Shown here: positions 1 through 8,817 of the stretch, one piece after another | How the letters are laid out: each line of letters begins with the position of its first letter | Position numbering within the stretch: position 1 is the first letter of the stretch | From: Fimbriimonadaceae bacterium | GTDB lineage: Bacteria; Armatimonadota; Fimbriimonadia; Fimbriimonadales; Fimbriimonadaceae | Direction of reading: 5' to 3' | Assembly (NCBI GenBank): GCA_019638835.1 | Contig: JAHBTC010000017.1 | Location: 1 to 35,785 of the forward strand | Length of the DNA: 35,785 bases | Notes under the pieces: model-generated | Databases searched by the model: none | What the model was told of the DNA's origin: nothing | Seen by the model: only the letters and a program-made list of their open reading frames with translations | Translations under genes and position numbers: made by a program

Positions 1-753
1 CGCATCACCCGAGTGGACGAAAAGTGGCTCGTAAGCGGAGAAGATGTAAAGCAACTGCGTGATCTGATGGAGAAGTCCGATAAAGATCCGTCGGCGAAAT
101 CAGAGTTGGATTTGTTCCGAGCATTGATGCAGGACCGCGTGGATCATTCGATGGCTCCGGCCCGCGCGATGAAGAACCTGATGTCGGGCACCAGCGGCAA
201 AGTCACCGTCCGCTGGAAGGTCAACGGTGGCGACGAGCAAGAGACCGTTCTCAATCGAGCCGACATTCAAGTTGCACCTGTGGAGCGGAGAGGTGCCACA
301 TTGGTGCTCCGGGCGCTCACCGGTGCTGGCGAAGCACTCAAACGAGAACTCTCGTCCGGAAGCATTTCGGAAATTGACTTGCGAAGCGGCATGGTCTATG
401 ACCCCGAGGAGATTCGCAACGTCCTCGGCGTGCTTGCCCAGAACGACATCGAGCTTTCATTGTCGAACGAAAAGGGGTTCCCGGTAAAGGAGATCTTCGC
501 CAAAGGCGAATGGCAAGGCCCGACTCGCTTCACTCTCCTCGTGGACAAAAAGATGGCGGGTGGTTTGGCGATCATCGCGAAGGCATTGGCGGAACAAAGC
601 GACGTGACCCTAAGCGGAGACCTGCCGAAGGAGCCATACAATTTCGTCCAAGCATTCCGGCTTGCGGACGGCACGGGGTACACGCTCGTAACCGGACTGT
701 ATCCTAAGCCTGAGACAAAAGAGGTCGCGCAAGCGGAGGCAAACAACGAATGA
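1..753 (+). CDS. Hypothetical protein, 5'-truncated by window edge
   Basis: The reading frame is open right to the first base of the window, so the true start probably lies upstream. A GTG at 13 is the first possible start inside the window. About 250 residues are visible; they are charged and soluble-looking, with no signal peptide, membrane segment or motif that I recognise. The stop overlaps the ATG of the downstream S41 protease (ATGA at 750-753), so the two are translationally coupled and probably work together, but the sequence does not reveal a function. The C-terminus is Glu/Asn-rich (QAEANNE). I am confident that it is coding because of the coupling and the uninterrupted frame. Confidence 0.6.
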   Translation, partial: RITRVDEKWLVSGEDVKQLRDLMEKSDKDPSAKSELDLFRALMQDRVDHSMAPARAMKNLMSGTSGKVTVRWKVNGGDEQETVLNRADIQVAPVERRGATLVLRALTGAGEALKRELSSGSISEIDLRSGMVYDPEEIRNVLGVLAQNDIELSLSNEKGFPVKEIFAKGEWQGPTRFTLLVDKKMAGGLAIIAKALAEQSDVTLSGDLPKEPYNFVQAFRLADGTGYTLVTGLYPKPETKEVAQAEANNE

Positions 754-2000
754 CAACCGGACACCGAGTATTCGCTCTCGCCGTGGGAGCGGTTGCCCTG
801 TTCCTCGTCGGATTTTCTTGGACGGATATCTCCACCGGCGACGCTCCGAGCCCCACTGCTTTTCGGAAGCTAATTGTTCCGCAGACCCGCACGGCACCCT
901 CGCCGACGGAAGTATTCCGCGAAAACTTTTCTCTCATCCGCAATCAATCCGCGCTGGACATTGATTCAGAACGCTTGCGATTCGGCGCGATGTCCGGAGT
1001 GATGGCGTCGCTTGGCGATCCCCATAACGTCTACTTAGAGCCCAAAGTCAACGAACAGTTTGGGATTGAAACGGCCGGCGATTTTGTGGGTATCGGTGCG
1101 CGTTTGAGCCCCGACCCCCTCGGCGCGCGCGTCGTTTCTGTCTTCCCGGGTGGGCCCGCGTTGAAAGTCGGAATCAAGCCCGGAGATGTGATCATTGCGG
1201 TGGACGGAGTCAAGTCGGCCGGCAAGGAAGTGGACGACATCGTTGTCAATATCAGAGGTGAAGCCGGAACCCCGGTCACGTTGACCGTCAACCGCGACGG
1301 AGAGTCGGGACCGCTCAGTTTCACTCTCAAGCGCGCCCAAGTTTTCATCCCCATTGTTGAGCACAAACTTCTCGCTAACGATCGCGTGGGTTACATCTCC
1401 GTAAGCCAGTTCAGCGAGACGGCACCACGCCAGTTCGATGAAGCGCTTATCCCCATGAGCAAAATGAACTTGGATGGGATTGTGATTGACCTGCGAGGCA
1501 ATCCCGGTGGGTTGCTTGAAGCCGCTTCCTATATGCTTGGACGCTTCTTCGACGGCAAGGTCGTTGTGACAATGCGGAAGCGCGGTGGCGATGAAGAGGT
1601 GGTGCGTACTCCGATGGGACGTCGGCTCGACATGAGCACGCCCATCGTAATCCTGATGAACGAGGAGTCGGCAAGTGCGAGCGAGATCTTTGCCGGTGTA
1701 ATGCACGACTACAAGCGAGCGACCATCATCGGCGAGCACTCGTACGGCAAGGCCAGTGTTCAGCAACTCTTCCAGTTGCGGGACGGTAGCGCGGCGAAGA
1801 TTACGATTGCGGGCTATTACCTGCCCGTGAGTGAAGACATCAGCCGCAAAGTAGACGAGGACGGTATGTATTTGCGCGGCGGCATCCCAGCCGATATTGA
1901 AGTCAAACTTGACCTGTCGCCAACGACCATCGTGGGTGACGAAAAGAGTGACAACCAATTGCAAGAAGCAATCCGGTTCCTCATCGAGAGATCAAGTTAG
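750..2000 (+). CDS. C-terminal processing peptidase, S41A family, with PDZ domain
   Basis: This is a Ser/Lys-dyad protease of the CtpA/CtpB/Prc type, 416 aa, which in this family trims or degrades periplasmic proteins recognised by their C-termini. An N-terminal hydrophobic stretch (about residues 6-24) acts as a signal peptide or anchor. A PDZ domain covers about 105-195, with a carboxylate-loop-like GDFVGIGARL near 110. The catalytic domain follows. Catalytic Ser is S309 in NEESASASEIFAG and Lys is K334 in SYGKASVQQ; the 25-residue spacing matches Prc and CtpB. The ATG overlaps the upstream stop by 4 nt. The gene ends in TAG and is followed by a strong intrinsic terminator. Both catalytic residues are intact, so it should be active. 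Confidence 0.93.
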   Translation: MTTGHRVFALAVGAVALFLVGFSWTDISTGDAPSPTAFRKLIVPQTRTAPSPTEVFRENFSLIRNQSALDIDSERLRFGAMSGVMASLGDPHNVYLEPKVNEQFGIETAGDFVGIGARLSPDPLGARVVSVFPGGPALKVGIKPGDVIIAVDGVKSAGKEVDDIVVNIRGEAGTPVTLTVNRDGESGPLSFTLKRAQVFIPIVEHKLLANDRVGYISVSQFSETAPRQFDEALIPMSKMNLDGIVIDLRGNPGGLLEAASYMLGRFFDGKVVVTMRKRGGDEEVVRTPMGRRLDMSTPIVILMNEESASASEIFAGVMHDYKRATIIGEHSYGKASVQQLFQLRDGSAAKITIAGYYLPVSEDISRKVDEDGMYLRGGIPADIEVKLDLSPTTIVGDEKSDNQLQEAIRFLIERSS

Positions 2001-2040
2001 GCCCGTACCTCAAAGCAAGGAACGCATCGCCTAGCAATCG

Positions 2041-2080
2041 TACGGGAATCCAAGATTCAGAATTGGATTCCCGTATTTTT
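2041..2080 (+). terminator. Intrinsic terminator after the S41A protease
   Basis: A perfect 13-bp stem (2041-2053 with 2063-2075) with a 9-nt loop is followed by a T run (2076-2080). It ends the transcript of the S41A gene and separates it from the pilus locus starting at 2120. Confidence 0.93.
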
Positions 2081-2119
2081 ATCAGAAGGACGGGCTCTTA
2101 GCGCTCCGACTTCGATAAC

Positions 2120-3229
2120 GTGAGAGTGCGTAGCCGTAAACAGAAAGGTATCTCGCTCGTCGAGGTCGTATCGGCAACCGTCTGCGTCGGAGTCTTGGGC
2201 ACCGCTACCGTTGCGGGCACCACGGCGGCGCGGGCGCGACTCGGAGAATCCGTCCTGACACGCCAGGCCGTGTCGGCCGCGCAGAACAAGATTGAAACCT
2301 TGCGCATGATGGGCCGCCAGGCAACCTTGGCTCCCGGGACAATGACGGAGTCCGTGCTCCTGAACGACACCGTCCAGGCCACCGTCGAAACCGTGGTGCA
2401 GGGCAAGGCCCTTCCCGACGGAGAACTTTTCTCTTTGGAAGGGCTTGACGGCGACCCGGCGTCCATCTCGACCCGGGATCGGGAACTGGGCGAACTGATG
2501 GCCCTCCGTGTTCTCGGCAACAACGACCTCTCGCAGTTTGTGTCCATGGAAGGTGCTCCCAACTTCTGGACAATGGAGATAGAGTTTGGTAGCACCCTCA
2601 AGGACAACTCGAATGGCGCGGACACCGCCCCTGAGTTGATTCTCCTGGAGCGCGGTGGTAATGGTGGTCTCCAGATTGAACCGATTGATCAGGACGGAAA
2701 CTCCCTCGCCAAGGCATACGTGGTTTCACCCACTCAGGTCACGTTTTCGACCACGACGCCATCCTCCGGATTACCCAACAACCGCTCACGAGAAGAAGCA
2801 CGAGTTGTTGGTCTTGATCTGTCGGCCATCTTTGGCCTGACGGAGTGCAAGCGATTCCGGATCTCGCATGCGTCGGGGCCGCAACCGAATTTCAAGTTCA
2901 TTGGATTTGACACCACCGGTTGGCCGACCAACTCGCTTTCGCCGCAGTTCCGCGTCTCCGGCCCCGGAACCAACTCCTCCTACATCGGCCCGGTCATGCT
3001 GAACGGCATCGAGTCCGGCTCGTTCCAAAGTTCACGAATCGAAGTCGTCACCGGCGTGAAGAACTTCAGTTTCTCCGGAAATCTGAACCAATGCAAGTTC
3101 TACTCCCGCCCCTCAACCATTTGGGATGTGCAAGTGCGCGTCCTTTACCAAGCCACGTCTATGGTCGGCAAGCGTGACCGCGAGGTCACCGTCGACAGCG
3201 CTGTTTCCATCGGGACCCTTTACAACTAA
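2120..3229 (+). CDS. Minor pseudopilin, GspI/PilV-like
   Basis: The 369-aa protein has a type III prepilin leader: a short basic N-terminus (MRVRSRKQKG), cleavage expected after Gly, then ISLVEVV with the conserved Glu at mature position 5 and a hydrophobic helix to about residue 35. The long C-terminal globular part is not recognised. It is the first gene of a three-gene minor-pilin set and its TAA overlaps the next ATG (TAATG). The start is uncertain: GTG at 2120, or GTG at 2126; an in-frame TAG at 2099 excludes anything longer, and no good ribosome binding site is seen. Minor pilins of this type prime assembly and form the filament tip. Confidence 0.82.
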   Translation: MRVRSRKQKGISLVEVVSATVCVGVLGTATVAGTTAARARLGESVLTRQAVSAAQNKIETLRMMGRQATLAPGTMTESVLLNDTVQATVETVVQGKALPDGELFSLEGLDGDPASISTRDRELGELMALRVLGNNDLSQFVSMEGAPNFWTMEIEFGSTLKDNSNGADTAPELILLERGGNGGLQIEPIDQDGNSLAKAYVVSPTQVTFSTTTPSSGLPNNRSREEARVVGLDLSAIFGLTECKRFRISHASGPQPNFKFIGFDTTGWPTNSLSPQFRVSGPGTNSSYIGPVMLNGIESGSFQSSRIEVVTGVKNFSFSGNLNQCKFYSRPSTIWDVQVRVLYQATSMVGKRDREVTVDSAVSIGTLYN

Positions 3230-3900
3230 TGAAACATCTGCGACGCACCAAGCGAGGGTTCACCCTCCCCGAAACCGTTATCACCGCGAGCCTCTCGGCG
3301 GTGGTTGTCGGTGCATCCGCAACTCTCTTCGCGTTTAGCGTTCGAAGAGTGCAAAGCGAAACCGTTGAACTCAACGTCGTCAGCCAGGCCCACGCTCTTG
3401 CGGACGACATCGGCGAGACGATGAGCAACGCAATTTACGTCACGACCGATAACTCCAACGAAGCCCAAAAGGTTCTGATCATCAACGTGCCTTCGGAATC
3501 GATGGACTCGGATTTTGACGGCAGCGGCGACGTTCAGTCGCCCTCCATGATCGGCAATTCCGGTCGCGAAGTCTACGGATCAGATCGCATGTCCGGTTAC
3601 GTTTGGGGTCCGTCCGCCGATGGAACCTACCAAACCGTGATGAAGCTTGACCGTCCGAACGGGTCTTCGCAGCCTTGGCTCATGACCGTAGACGAAGAGT
3701 GGAGCAAACAAGACGGCCAACCGCGCTGGAAGATGATCCGCTCGGTGGACTTCGTGAACGACCCGATTGCGCGCACCACCAAGGTGACGATCATTGCGGG
3801 GGCAAACCTGAGCACCGGAGACGCGCCGGATGCCGCGAATGACGGACGCTCAACCACTTACCGATTGGAACGCACCTACTGCTGGGGGACTTCGCTTTGA
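3229..3900 (+). CDS. Minor pseudopilin, GspJ/PilW-like
   Basis: The 223-aa protein carries a canonical prepilin N-terminus: a basic leader (MKHLRRTKRG), cleavage after Gly, then FTLPETV with Glu5 in place and a hydrophobic helix to about residue 33. The globular part has no further motif that I recognise. The ATG overlaps the previous stop by 1 nt. Its own TGA overlaps the TTG start of the next gene (3897-3900), so the three pseudopilins are translationally linked. Position and order (I-, J-, K-like) match the tip complex of type II secretion and type IV pili; the specific GspJ assignment is inferred from order. Confidence 0.82.
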   Translation: MKHLRRTKRGFTLPETVITASLSAVVVGASATLFAFSVRRVQSETVELNVVSQAHALADDIGETMSNAIYVTTDNSNEAQKVLIINVPSESMDSDFDGSGDVQSPSMIGNSGREVYGSDRMSGYVWGPSADGTYQTVMKLDRPNGSSQPWLMTVDEEWSKQDGQPRWKMIRSVDFVNDPIARTTKVTIIAGANLSTGDAPDAANDGRSTTYRLERTYCWGTSL

Positions 3901-6305
3901 GAATCTCCCGTAAACGCCGCGGCGCAACCCTTCTTTACGTTGTGGTCACTGGTGCCGGCGTCGCGACCGTTCTTAGCGGTTTGACAGGATTTACCGCCGA
4001 GGTCTCCCGACGCGAAGGATTGAACGAGGAGAAAGCGACGGCGGTTGCCGCACTGGACGGCGTTCAGGAACTCATGCGATGGGAGATTCGCTCCATGGTC
4101 TACGGTGGCGTCGAGGTCAACGGCTATGACGAAGCCGTGGACACCAACACCGCAGCCGACACCGCCACATCTCTCCCCGCTGCAACGGCGGCAATCCGCG
4201 GGATGGCCGGATTCACGGGTTCGGTTTCCGAGAAGATTCCGACGAATATGGTCGTCCCCGCCGGGATGACGTATGCGGAAAGCACCGAGAACGTCAATGC
4301 CTTTGTTGAAGGATCGGGCGATCAAAGCAAACGATCCGAACGTAAGACGATGACGCTCGACACCCTCTATGGTGTGTTGTCTGGCGCAACCGTCGCCGAA
4401 ATCGGTTCGGATGGACTTTCCTACAATTACAAGCGAAAGACCGTTATCGGTGTGCCGTGGACGAATACAACCAACGTGCCCCGGCTGAAGGCAACGTACT
4501 ACTACATGAAGGGCGGACTCACCCCGCACCTTGATAGTGCGATCGGACTCAACGGGCCTGCTCTCGCCAGCAGCGGAATGGTGGAACTCGAATTGGGCGC
4601 GCATGGCTTCCCCGTCGCGACCGATTACGCGATCCAAAGTTCGCTCGCCCATATCAAACTGAACGGCACCGACCCGCAGTCCCGCGAAATCCAATGGTGG
4701 AATCCGGGTTATGCCGGGGGACGCACGATTGTCAAGGAGTTCGAAAGAACGGATACATTCCCCGTCAACTGGGAAAACCAAAAGGTGGGGGGCGCGACGC
4801 CTGTCGAACCTCGACTTCGGCTGATCCATTGGACCGGATCGTTCAACTTGGCGAAAGCCACCGACATCCAAGGGGCATCCATGCTCCTTACCACCAACGG
4901 GGATACCTGGGTTTACATCAACGGCAAACTTGCGATGGACCTCGGCGGCCTCAAAGGGTTAGTCACGTCGAACAGCATTGACCGACGGTGGATGCAAACC
5001 GGTGCCAACCGCATTGATATCTTCTATGCGAGCCGGCGCGGGGGCTACTACTTCGGGCTCAAGACGAACCTGATGTTCTCGCCAAACGAACCCGTGAAGA
5101 TCTTGCGGGATTCCAAGTTCGACCAGGGATGGGCAACGCTCACCCCGAAACTCTCACCGATGTCGGGCGTGCAAATGCTCGATAGCAAAGGCACCACCGA
5201 CCCGGACGACGTGGACCTCGGTATCGAGTCAAACCTTGTTGCCACCACACGCGGAGTGGCCTACAACGCTCCAACCGTGTCCGGTGATGTGGGTGCTCGG
5301 TTCACGCAAGCCACGGCGACCCTCCTGCTGTTCAACACCGCATGGGGACTCGATCTAAAGAATACGCTCAAGGTCTACCAGCGTGAGACGGCCACGGATT
5401 CCTGGCGATCGGTCAACTGGTTCGCCACGAACTCACTGGAAACCGGTTCTTACCGGCGAATCACAATTTCCACCGCGAAGGGTGAACTCAAAGAGAAGAA
5501 CTTCTTGATCGCGTTTGACGGTGCGAAACTGCTCGGATTGGCAAGCGGTTCCGTACGAATTGCCGACGTTGCGATGGTGACAACGACATTGACGTCTTCG
5601 CCCACGCTCTTCCTTCCTCCGTACGAAGAAAAGGCTGATTCCTATGCGCTAGTCGCTGGATCAAAAATTGAAGTCGAACGCCAAACTGACGTAGATGGCT
5701 CCGTATGGGGAGGCGACGATCTCAAACTGTACAGTGCGCCAATGTCGATCTCGAAGGACTTGTTCCTTGTCGGCGAAGTCCGCAAGCAAGGATCACTACT
5801 CCTAACGGTGTTGAACATTCTGGGAATTTCTACAACTTCGAGCAGGCCTCCGGGATTTGTCCTTGATGCCGGGGCCTACGATAGTCGTGCCAATCTGCGT
5901 TGTTCCGGCGGCACCGTGAGTGCGCTCGCCGTACCTTCTGGTCACTCAGCCGTAAACCTGTATTCTGACAACAGCCTGACCCTATCTAACCTGTCGATCC
6001 CTAGTGGCGGAACTATCTACGCAAAAGGGAGCTTGACAATCTATGGTGGGATCACAATGGATGCAGGGAAGGAACTCTATCTGATCGCTGACGGTGGAGT
6101 CATCATTGATGCACCAGTCGCCACTTCAACGGCAGCAGACTATTCTCGCATCCATATCATTGCGTCGCAAGATGTCCAGTTCAAGCGACCGGTGAACTGG
6201 AACGGCACGGTCAGAACCAATGGCAAAATGCAGTTCAAGGCCAAAAGTACGATGCGATACGTCGCACCTTCCATGTCTCCGCCTGGGGTTGCAACTACCG
6301 GGTAG
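3897..6305 (+). CDS. Very large GspK/PilX-like tip pseudopilin with fibro-slime/PA14-like domain
   Basis: The 802-aa product starts MRISRKRRGATLLYVVV: a basic leader, Gly cleavage site, hydrophobic helix, and no Glu at mature position 5, as in GspK, the pseudopilin that caps the tip. Around residues 195-380 is a fibro-slime/PA14-like module, with the signature DTWVYINGKLAMDLGG near residue 340. The C-terminal part (about 600-790) is rich in short Ser/Thr/Gly β repeats (SGGTIYAKGSLTIYGG), suggesting a β-helix or polymer-forming fold. GspK and PilX proteins are usually far shorter. The likely role is a tip adhesin or carbohydrate-binding cap. It starts at TTG inside the previous stop, and ends in TAG. 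Confidence 0.78.
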   Translation: MRISRKRRGATLLYVVVTGAGVATVLSGLTGFTAEVSRREGLNEEKATAVAALDGVQELMRWEIRSMVYGGVEVNGYDEAVDTNTAADTATSLPAATAAIRGMAGFTGSVSEKIPTNMVVPAGMTYAESTENVNAFVEGSGDQSKRSERKTMTLDTLYGVLSGATVAEIGSDGLSYNYKRKTVIGVPWTNTTNVPRLKATYYYMKGGLTPHLDSAIGLNGPALASSGMVELELGAHGFPVATDYAIQSSLAHIKLNGTDPQSREIQWWNPGYAGGRTIVKEFERTDTFPVNWENQKVGGATPVEPRLRLIHWTGSFNLAKATDIQGASMLLTTNGDTWVYINGKLAMDLGGLKGLVTSNSIDRRWMQTGANRIDIFYASRRGGYYFGLKTNLMFSPNEPVKILRDSKFDQGWATLTPKLSPMSGVQMLDSKGTTDPDDVDLGIESNLVATTRGVAYNAPTVSGDVGARFTQATATLLLFNTAWGLDLKNTLKVYQRETATDSWRSVNWFATNSLETGSYRRITISTAKGELKEKNFLIAFDGAKLLGLASGSVRIADVAMVTTTLTSSPTLFLPPYEEKADSYALVAGSKIEVERQTDVDGSVWGGDDLKLYSAPMSISKDLFLVGEVRKQGSLLLTVLNILGISTTSSRPPGFVLDAGAYDSRANLRCSGGTVSALAVPSGHSAVNLYSDNSLTLSNLSIPSGGTIYAKGSLTIYGGITMDAGKELYLIADGGVIIDAPVATSTAADYSRIHIIASQDVQFKRPVNWNGTVRTNGKMQFKAKSTMRYVAPSMSPPGVATTG

Positions 6306-6313
6306 CCGCTCAG

Positions 6314-6365
6314 AACCGTCTTAGTTGGTCGCAGAAAACCCTCCGTGACCAACTAAAGAACGGTT
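6314..6365 (+). repeat. Long inverted repeat between pseudopilin and HD-GYP genes
   Basis: Two nested stems are seen: 6321-6330 pairs with 6347-6356 (10 bp, perfect) and 6314-6319 pairs with 6360-6365 (6 bp), around a 16-nt loop. No T run follows, so it is not a standard intrinsic terminator. It lies in the only gap inside the first part of the pilus locus and may be an attenuator, an RNA-stability element or a binding site. Confidence 0.7.
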
Positions 6366-6400
6366 GAAACTTGCCGATAAATCTACCAGGGGCTCCTTCG

Positions 6401-7675
6401 ATGGAGTCTTTGGTGGATTGGTTTATGGACGTCATGGTCATCGGCGGAGCCGTTGTGGGGTTTGGCCTCATCGTCGGGCTCATAGTGACTTCTCTCCGGG
6501 TCGGAAAGAGTCAAAAAGCGGCGAACTTAGCCCGCCGGTCGTTGGACTCCTTCCTTACGTCCTCCCATACCTTCGCGGAGTTCAGCGCGGGGGGTGCCGC
6601 CCTCGCCGAAGCCGTTCGCGCGGCCGTCACGGCCACGGAAGCCGACTGCGGCTTCATCATGTTGTTCGACCGCGATCACCCCGGACGCCTGGTCACGGAG
6701 GCTGTGTATTCCGTAGACGACAACGACTCCTTCCCCACCGAAACTCTCCTGGGTGAGGGGCTTGCCGGCACGGTCGCGCACTCCGGGCAACTCGCGCACT
6801 GCGTCCGTAAGGATCAAGCAAATGACTCGTTCCGCGAACTGCCGGTCGGCACAAAGTCAGCCGTCTGCGTCCCCATCCGGAACCGACTGGTCAACGAGCA
6901 AGAGATTCGTACGAACGATGTCGCCGGCGTGATTCTGCTGGTAAGCAAGTCAAGCCATACCATTTTTCAGGGCAAGCACCTCGAATTGATCAGCGCGATG
7001 GGTGCCCTGATGAGCATGGCGGTCACCAGCCACTGGATCGGCGTCCATCACCGTAAAACCCTGCTCAACACCCTCATCCTGATGTCCACTACTCTGGAAG
7101 CGCGGGACCGGTACATGACGGGGCGGAGTCAACGCCTTTGCGAACTCGCCATGCACCTCGGTCGCAAGTTCGGCCTGAGCGACGAAGCCCTCGATGAGTT
7201 ACGGCTAGGCATGCTCCTGCAGGACATCGGCAGCATCAAGGTTCCCGATGCGGTTCTTCACAAGACCGGAAAACTGACGCAAGAAGAGTTCGACCTGCTT
7301 ATGCAGCATACGACGTTCGGCTACGAACTCTGCCGCCGACTCATGATGCCGCGCGGCGTTCTCACCATCGTCCGCAACCACCACGAGAAACTCGACGGAA
7401 CCGGCTACCCCGACGGCCTGAAGGGGGACCAAATGCCGCTTGCGCTTCGCATCGCTGCCCTCACGATCGCGTTCGATGCTATGGCCTCGCCGCGTGCTTT
7501 CCGTACGGCCCTCGACCTTCACGAGATTCTTACCCAACTCAATCTTGGCGCAGGATCGCAGTTTGACGCGGTTGTCGTTCAAACACTTCGCGAGTCGGTA
7601 GACGATCCTGAGTTCCAAAGGATTTATCCCACGCTCATCAACCGAACGACCATCAACTCGGAGGCAGCCGCCTGA
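6401..7675 (+). CDS. Membrane-anchored GAF protein with degenerate HD-GYP domain
   Basis: The order is one N-terminal membrane helix, a GAF domain (about residues 45-215), and an HD-GYP domain (about 235-400). HD-GYP proteins normally hydrolyse c-di-GMP. Here the key HD is QD (MLLQDIGSIKVPD), the usual Lys after DIG is Ser, and the later metal Asp (normally ADVFDAL) is Ile in LTIAFDAM. The HHE and GYPDG motifs remain. It is therefore probably a non-catalytic c-di-GMP binder or sensor controlling the neighbouring pilus machine; that role is inferred. ATG at 6401 is preferred because AGGGG lies 8 nt upstream; a TTG at 6371 would add 10 residues. pilM follows closely. Confidence 0.85.
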   Translation: MESLVDWFMDVMVIGGAVVGFGLIVGLIVTSLRVGKSQKAANLARRSLDSFLTSSHTFAEFSAGGAALAEAVRAAVTATEADCGFIMLFDRDHPGRLVTEAVYSVDDNDSFPTETLLGEGLAGTVAHSGQLAHCVRKDQANDSFRELPVGTKSAVCVPIRNRLVNEQEIRTNDVAGVILLVSKSSHTIFQGKHLELISAMGALMSMAVTSHWIGVHHRKTLLNTLILMSTTLEARDRYMTGRSQRLCELAMHLGRKFGLSDEALDELRLGMLLQDIGSIKVPDAVLHKTGKLTQEEFDLLMQHTTFGYELCRRLMMPRGVLTIVRNHHEKLDGTGYPDGLKGDQMPLALRIAALTIAFDAMASPRAFRTALDLHEILTQLNLGAGSQFDAVVVQTLRESVDDPEFQRIYPTLINRTTINSEAAA

Positions 7676-7695
7676 AAGCAGGCTCAGCAAACCAT

Positions 7696-8817
7696 TTGGT
7701 TGGCCTTGACTTGGGTTCTCACGGGCTCAAGGCAATCGTCATTCGGCAAGAGGGTCGCGCCAACATCCTAAGCCACGCTATTCAATTGAGCGTGGATTGC
7801 GGAGTGGATTGGGACACCGCGACACCACATGATCCCGCCGTTCGGGAACTCCGGGGCCAACTTGCGGCCGCCGGACTCAAAGGATTCGCTACGGCGTTTT
7901 CCATCCCCACGCAAGGCGTTGTCCAACGTTGGTTGGACTTCGAAGATCTCCCGGAAGAAGAGATCCCCGCCGCCGCCCGCCACCGTCTCCGCAAGTTCAT
8001 TGCCGACAATAACAAGGTTTACGTCACGATCAGCGAGGACACGGACCCGTTTTCGAATGAACGACTGGTGACGATCGCGCCGAAGGTGACCGTGGATCGG
8101 TACGCCGAGATGGTGCTTGCTCTGGGATTACGCCCCGTGACGGCCGAACCCGAATCGAACTCTCTTCTTCGTGTGGCAGGCAGCGTTCTTCGTCGCCGGA
8201 GTCCACTTTTGCGGGATGGCTCAGCGATTCTGATTGACATCGGTCTCCACCGAACCCGCGTGGATATCATCCGCGACGAACGTGTCGAATTCACCCGCGA
8301 GTTTCACTTTGGATCACACGGCTTTGTGGCCCGGATTGAGAAAGAACTAGTCCTTACCCAAGCCGAGGCGGAAGCCGCACTCGAACAGCCGACGACGAGG
8401 CTAAGCCCGCGAGGATGGCTCCAAGTTGCGACTCCCGGCGGTATCGCGCAAGTGGACGTCAACGAGCCCCTTGGTGTTTTGCTCCACGAAAGCAACCGCC
8501 TCATCCGCTACTTCCGTTCCATCTATCCCGAGCGCAGTTATTCGGGCACCGTCTGTTCGGCCTTGCTGACCGGTGGTCTCGCCGATCTGACCGGGTTGGT
8601 GGATTTCGTCGAACGATCTCTGGTGATGGAGACCGGAACCATTGATCCGCTATCGGTCGTGCGTGTGGACTTGCCCGAGGAGCAGTTCGTCACTCTCGCC
8701 CGCAGCCCCTACGTCTTCACCACGGCTACGGGCCTCGCCCTAGCCATACGCAACTTGAATCGACACGAAAAGGAGGAGCCCCATGATCGCACCCGCAACC
8801 GGCCGATCGCCGCGTAA
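7696..8817 (+). CDS. pilM: PilM, actin-like pilus assembly protein
   Basis: The 373-aa protein has the PilM/FtsA-like ATPase fold. The N-terminal phosphate-1 motif GLDLGSHGLKAIV is clear, and a second actin-like motif (ILIDIGLHRTRVDII) sits near residue 175. PilM is cytoplasmic and binds the N-terminal tail of PilN to join the inner-membrane platform. It is the first gene of pilM-N-O-P-Q in the canonical order, and its 3' end overlaps pilN by 35 nt. The start is uncertain: TTG at 7696 places the motif right at the N-terminus; a CTG at 7672 in the same frame would overlap the HD-GYP stop. No clear ribosome binding site is present for either. Confidence 0.88.
   Translation: MVGLDLGSHGLKAIVIRQEGRANILSHAIQLSVDCGVDWDTATPHDPAVRELRGQLAAAGLKGFATAFSIPTQGVVQRWLDFEDLPEEEIPAAARHRLRKFIADNNKVYVTISEDTDPFSNERLVTIAPKVTVDRYAEMVLALGLRPVTAEPESNSLLRVAGSVLRRRSPLLRDGSAILIDIGLHRTRVDIIRDERVEFTREFHFGSHGFVARIEKELVLTQAEAEAALEQPTTRLSPRGWLQVATPGGIAQVDVNEPLGVLLHESNRLIRYFRSIYPERSYSGTVCSALLTGGLADLTGLVDFVERSLVMETGTIDPLSVVRVDLPEEQFVTLARSPYVFTTATGLALAIRNLNRHEKEEPHDRTRNRPIAA

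Noticed and set aside
3876-4871. Long - strand reading frame opposite the large pseudopilin
   Set aside because: It has no recognisable domain, no ribosome binding site and lies antisense to a clear coding gene; it reflects codon bias of the + strand gene. The same holds for 1035-1964 and 13013-13756.
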